A stretch of DNA of 41,501 nucleotides, taken from assembly GCA_017416445.1 (NCBI GenBank), contig JAFQCJ010000054.1, positions 1 through 41,501 of the forward strand, read 5' to 3'. The translations under genes were made by a program, and so were the position numbers. Numbering within the stretch: position 1 is the first letter of the stretch; every line of letters starts with the position of its first letter. The notes under the pieces were generated by a model. The model saw only the letters and a list, made by a program, of their open reading frames with translations, was not told the DNA's origin and did not search any database. Below are positions 41,254 to 41,501 of this stretch, piece by piece. This DNA comes from Oscillospiraceae bacterium. GTDB taxonomy: Bacteria > Bacillota > Clostridia > Oscillospirales > Oscillospiraceae.

Positions 41254-41501
41254 ATGAAACTTCGCACCTGTGCCGTTGCGCTGATTGCGCTGCTGTCCGC
41301 CTTCCTTCTTATCGGTTGCTCTGCAAGGAGCATTGATTCTTCGCTGGATGTGGCTGAAGATATTGTGGAGCAGCATCTTGATGTCGCGGAGAATGCGGTG
41401 GAACAGGCTATCGACCAAGCGGTCACACCGAACTCCCCGTCCCCCGCAGGAAATGCCAACCTCACCCGAGAGGAGGCAGAAACAATCGCCCTCACCCACG
41501 C
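41254..41501 (+). CDS. Lipoprotein with probable PepSY domain, 3' end cut off
   Basis: Only the first 82 residues are in the window. They start with a lipoprotein signal (KLRTCAVALIALLSAFLLIGC, lipobox LIGC at Cys22). A helical, acidic linker follows with the internal repeat LDVAEDIVEQ / LDVAENAVEQ, then a Pro/Asn-rich spacer. The last visible residues, LTREEAETIALTH, look like the first helix of a PepSY domain. AAAGGAG precedes the ATG. The protein is exported and lipid-anchored on the outer face of the membrane. PepSY domains are thought to inhibit or chaperone secreted proteins. Confidence 0.75.
   Translation, partial: MKLRTCAVALIALLSAFLLIGCSARSIDSSLDVAEDIVEQHLDVAENAVEQAIDQAVTPNSPSPAGNANLTREEAETIALTH

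Overview
The window is a 41.5 kb chromosomal segment of an anaerobic, spore-forming Firmicute, most likely a gut member of the Oscillospiraceae (Clostridia). I infer this from strong AAGGAGG-type ribosome binding sites, Gram-positive style promoters, a SpoVT sporulation regulator, strict-anaerobe oxygen defence genes (desulfoferrodoxin, flavodiiron protein, reverse rubrerythrin, PerR) and a corrinoid methyltransferase set with its reductive activator. No phage, insertion sequence, CRISPR array or rRNA is present. The single tRNA gene is tRNA-Leu(UAG). Nearly every intergenic gap holds a clear sigma-A promoter, a hairpin terminator or both.

Layout. 1-3.3 kb: a zinc-ribbon membrane protein, desulfoferrodoxin, a small XRE regulator and TrkA. 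3.3-6.6 kb (minus strand): the pseudouridine operon psuK-psuG followed by DUF1294, a YczE-type membrane protein and a GNAT acetyltransferase. 6.7-10.9 kb (plus): asnS, thioredoxin, homoserine dehydrogenase and a membrane-anchored alpha/beta hydrolase. 10.9-15.3 kb (minus): spoVT and two secreted paralogues with near-identical DUF5648 C-termini and look-alike promoters. 15.5-19.3 kb (minus): an Rrf2/IscR-like regulator, an acyl-CoA dehydrogenase-EtfA-rubredoxin fusion and a flavodiiron protein. 19.4-23.2 kb (minus): a LysR regulator and a corrinoid methyltransferase operon. 23.4-29.9 kb (minus): GH13 glucosidase, galK, galT, a RACo-like corrinoid activator and DUF2284, divergent from a GPH sugar symporter at 30.1 kb. 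31.5-34.7 kb: tRNA-Leu, pyridoxamine kinase and ftsH. 34.9-37.7 kb: rlmB coupled to a protein that looks like a catalytically dead P-type ATPase. 37.9-41.5 kb: an EF-G-like GTPase with a degenerate G4 motif, perR, reverse rubrerythrin and the start of a PepSY-like lipoprotein.

The observations I rate highest are these. (1) The 672-residue protein at 35.7-37.7 kb keeps the outline of a P1B-type ATPase but has lost the phosphorylated Asp, the CPC motif, TGDN and GDGxND, and carries a long disordered N-terminus. (2) Three 25-bp palindromes resembling E. coli IscR type-1 sites lie upstream of rrf2 itself, the acyl-CoA dehydrogenase fusion/flavodiiron operon and perR-rubrerythrin, suggesting one Fe-S-sensing regulon. 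(3) The acyl-CoA dehydrogenase-EtfA-rubredoxin fusion next to a flavodiiron protein suggests a short route for electrons from acyl-CoA to O2. (4) The two DUF5648 surface proteins share a composite promoter and dyad element. (5) The corrinoid methyltransferase operon has a LysR-type dyad centred near -65, while its likely activator sits in the galactose operon.
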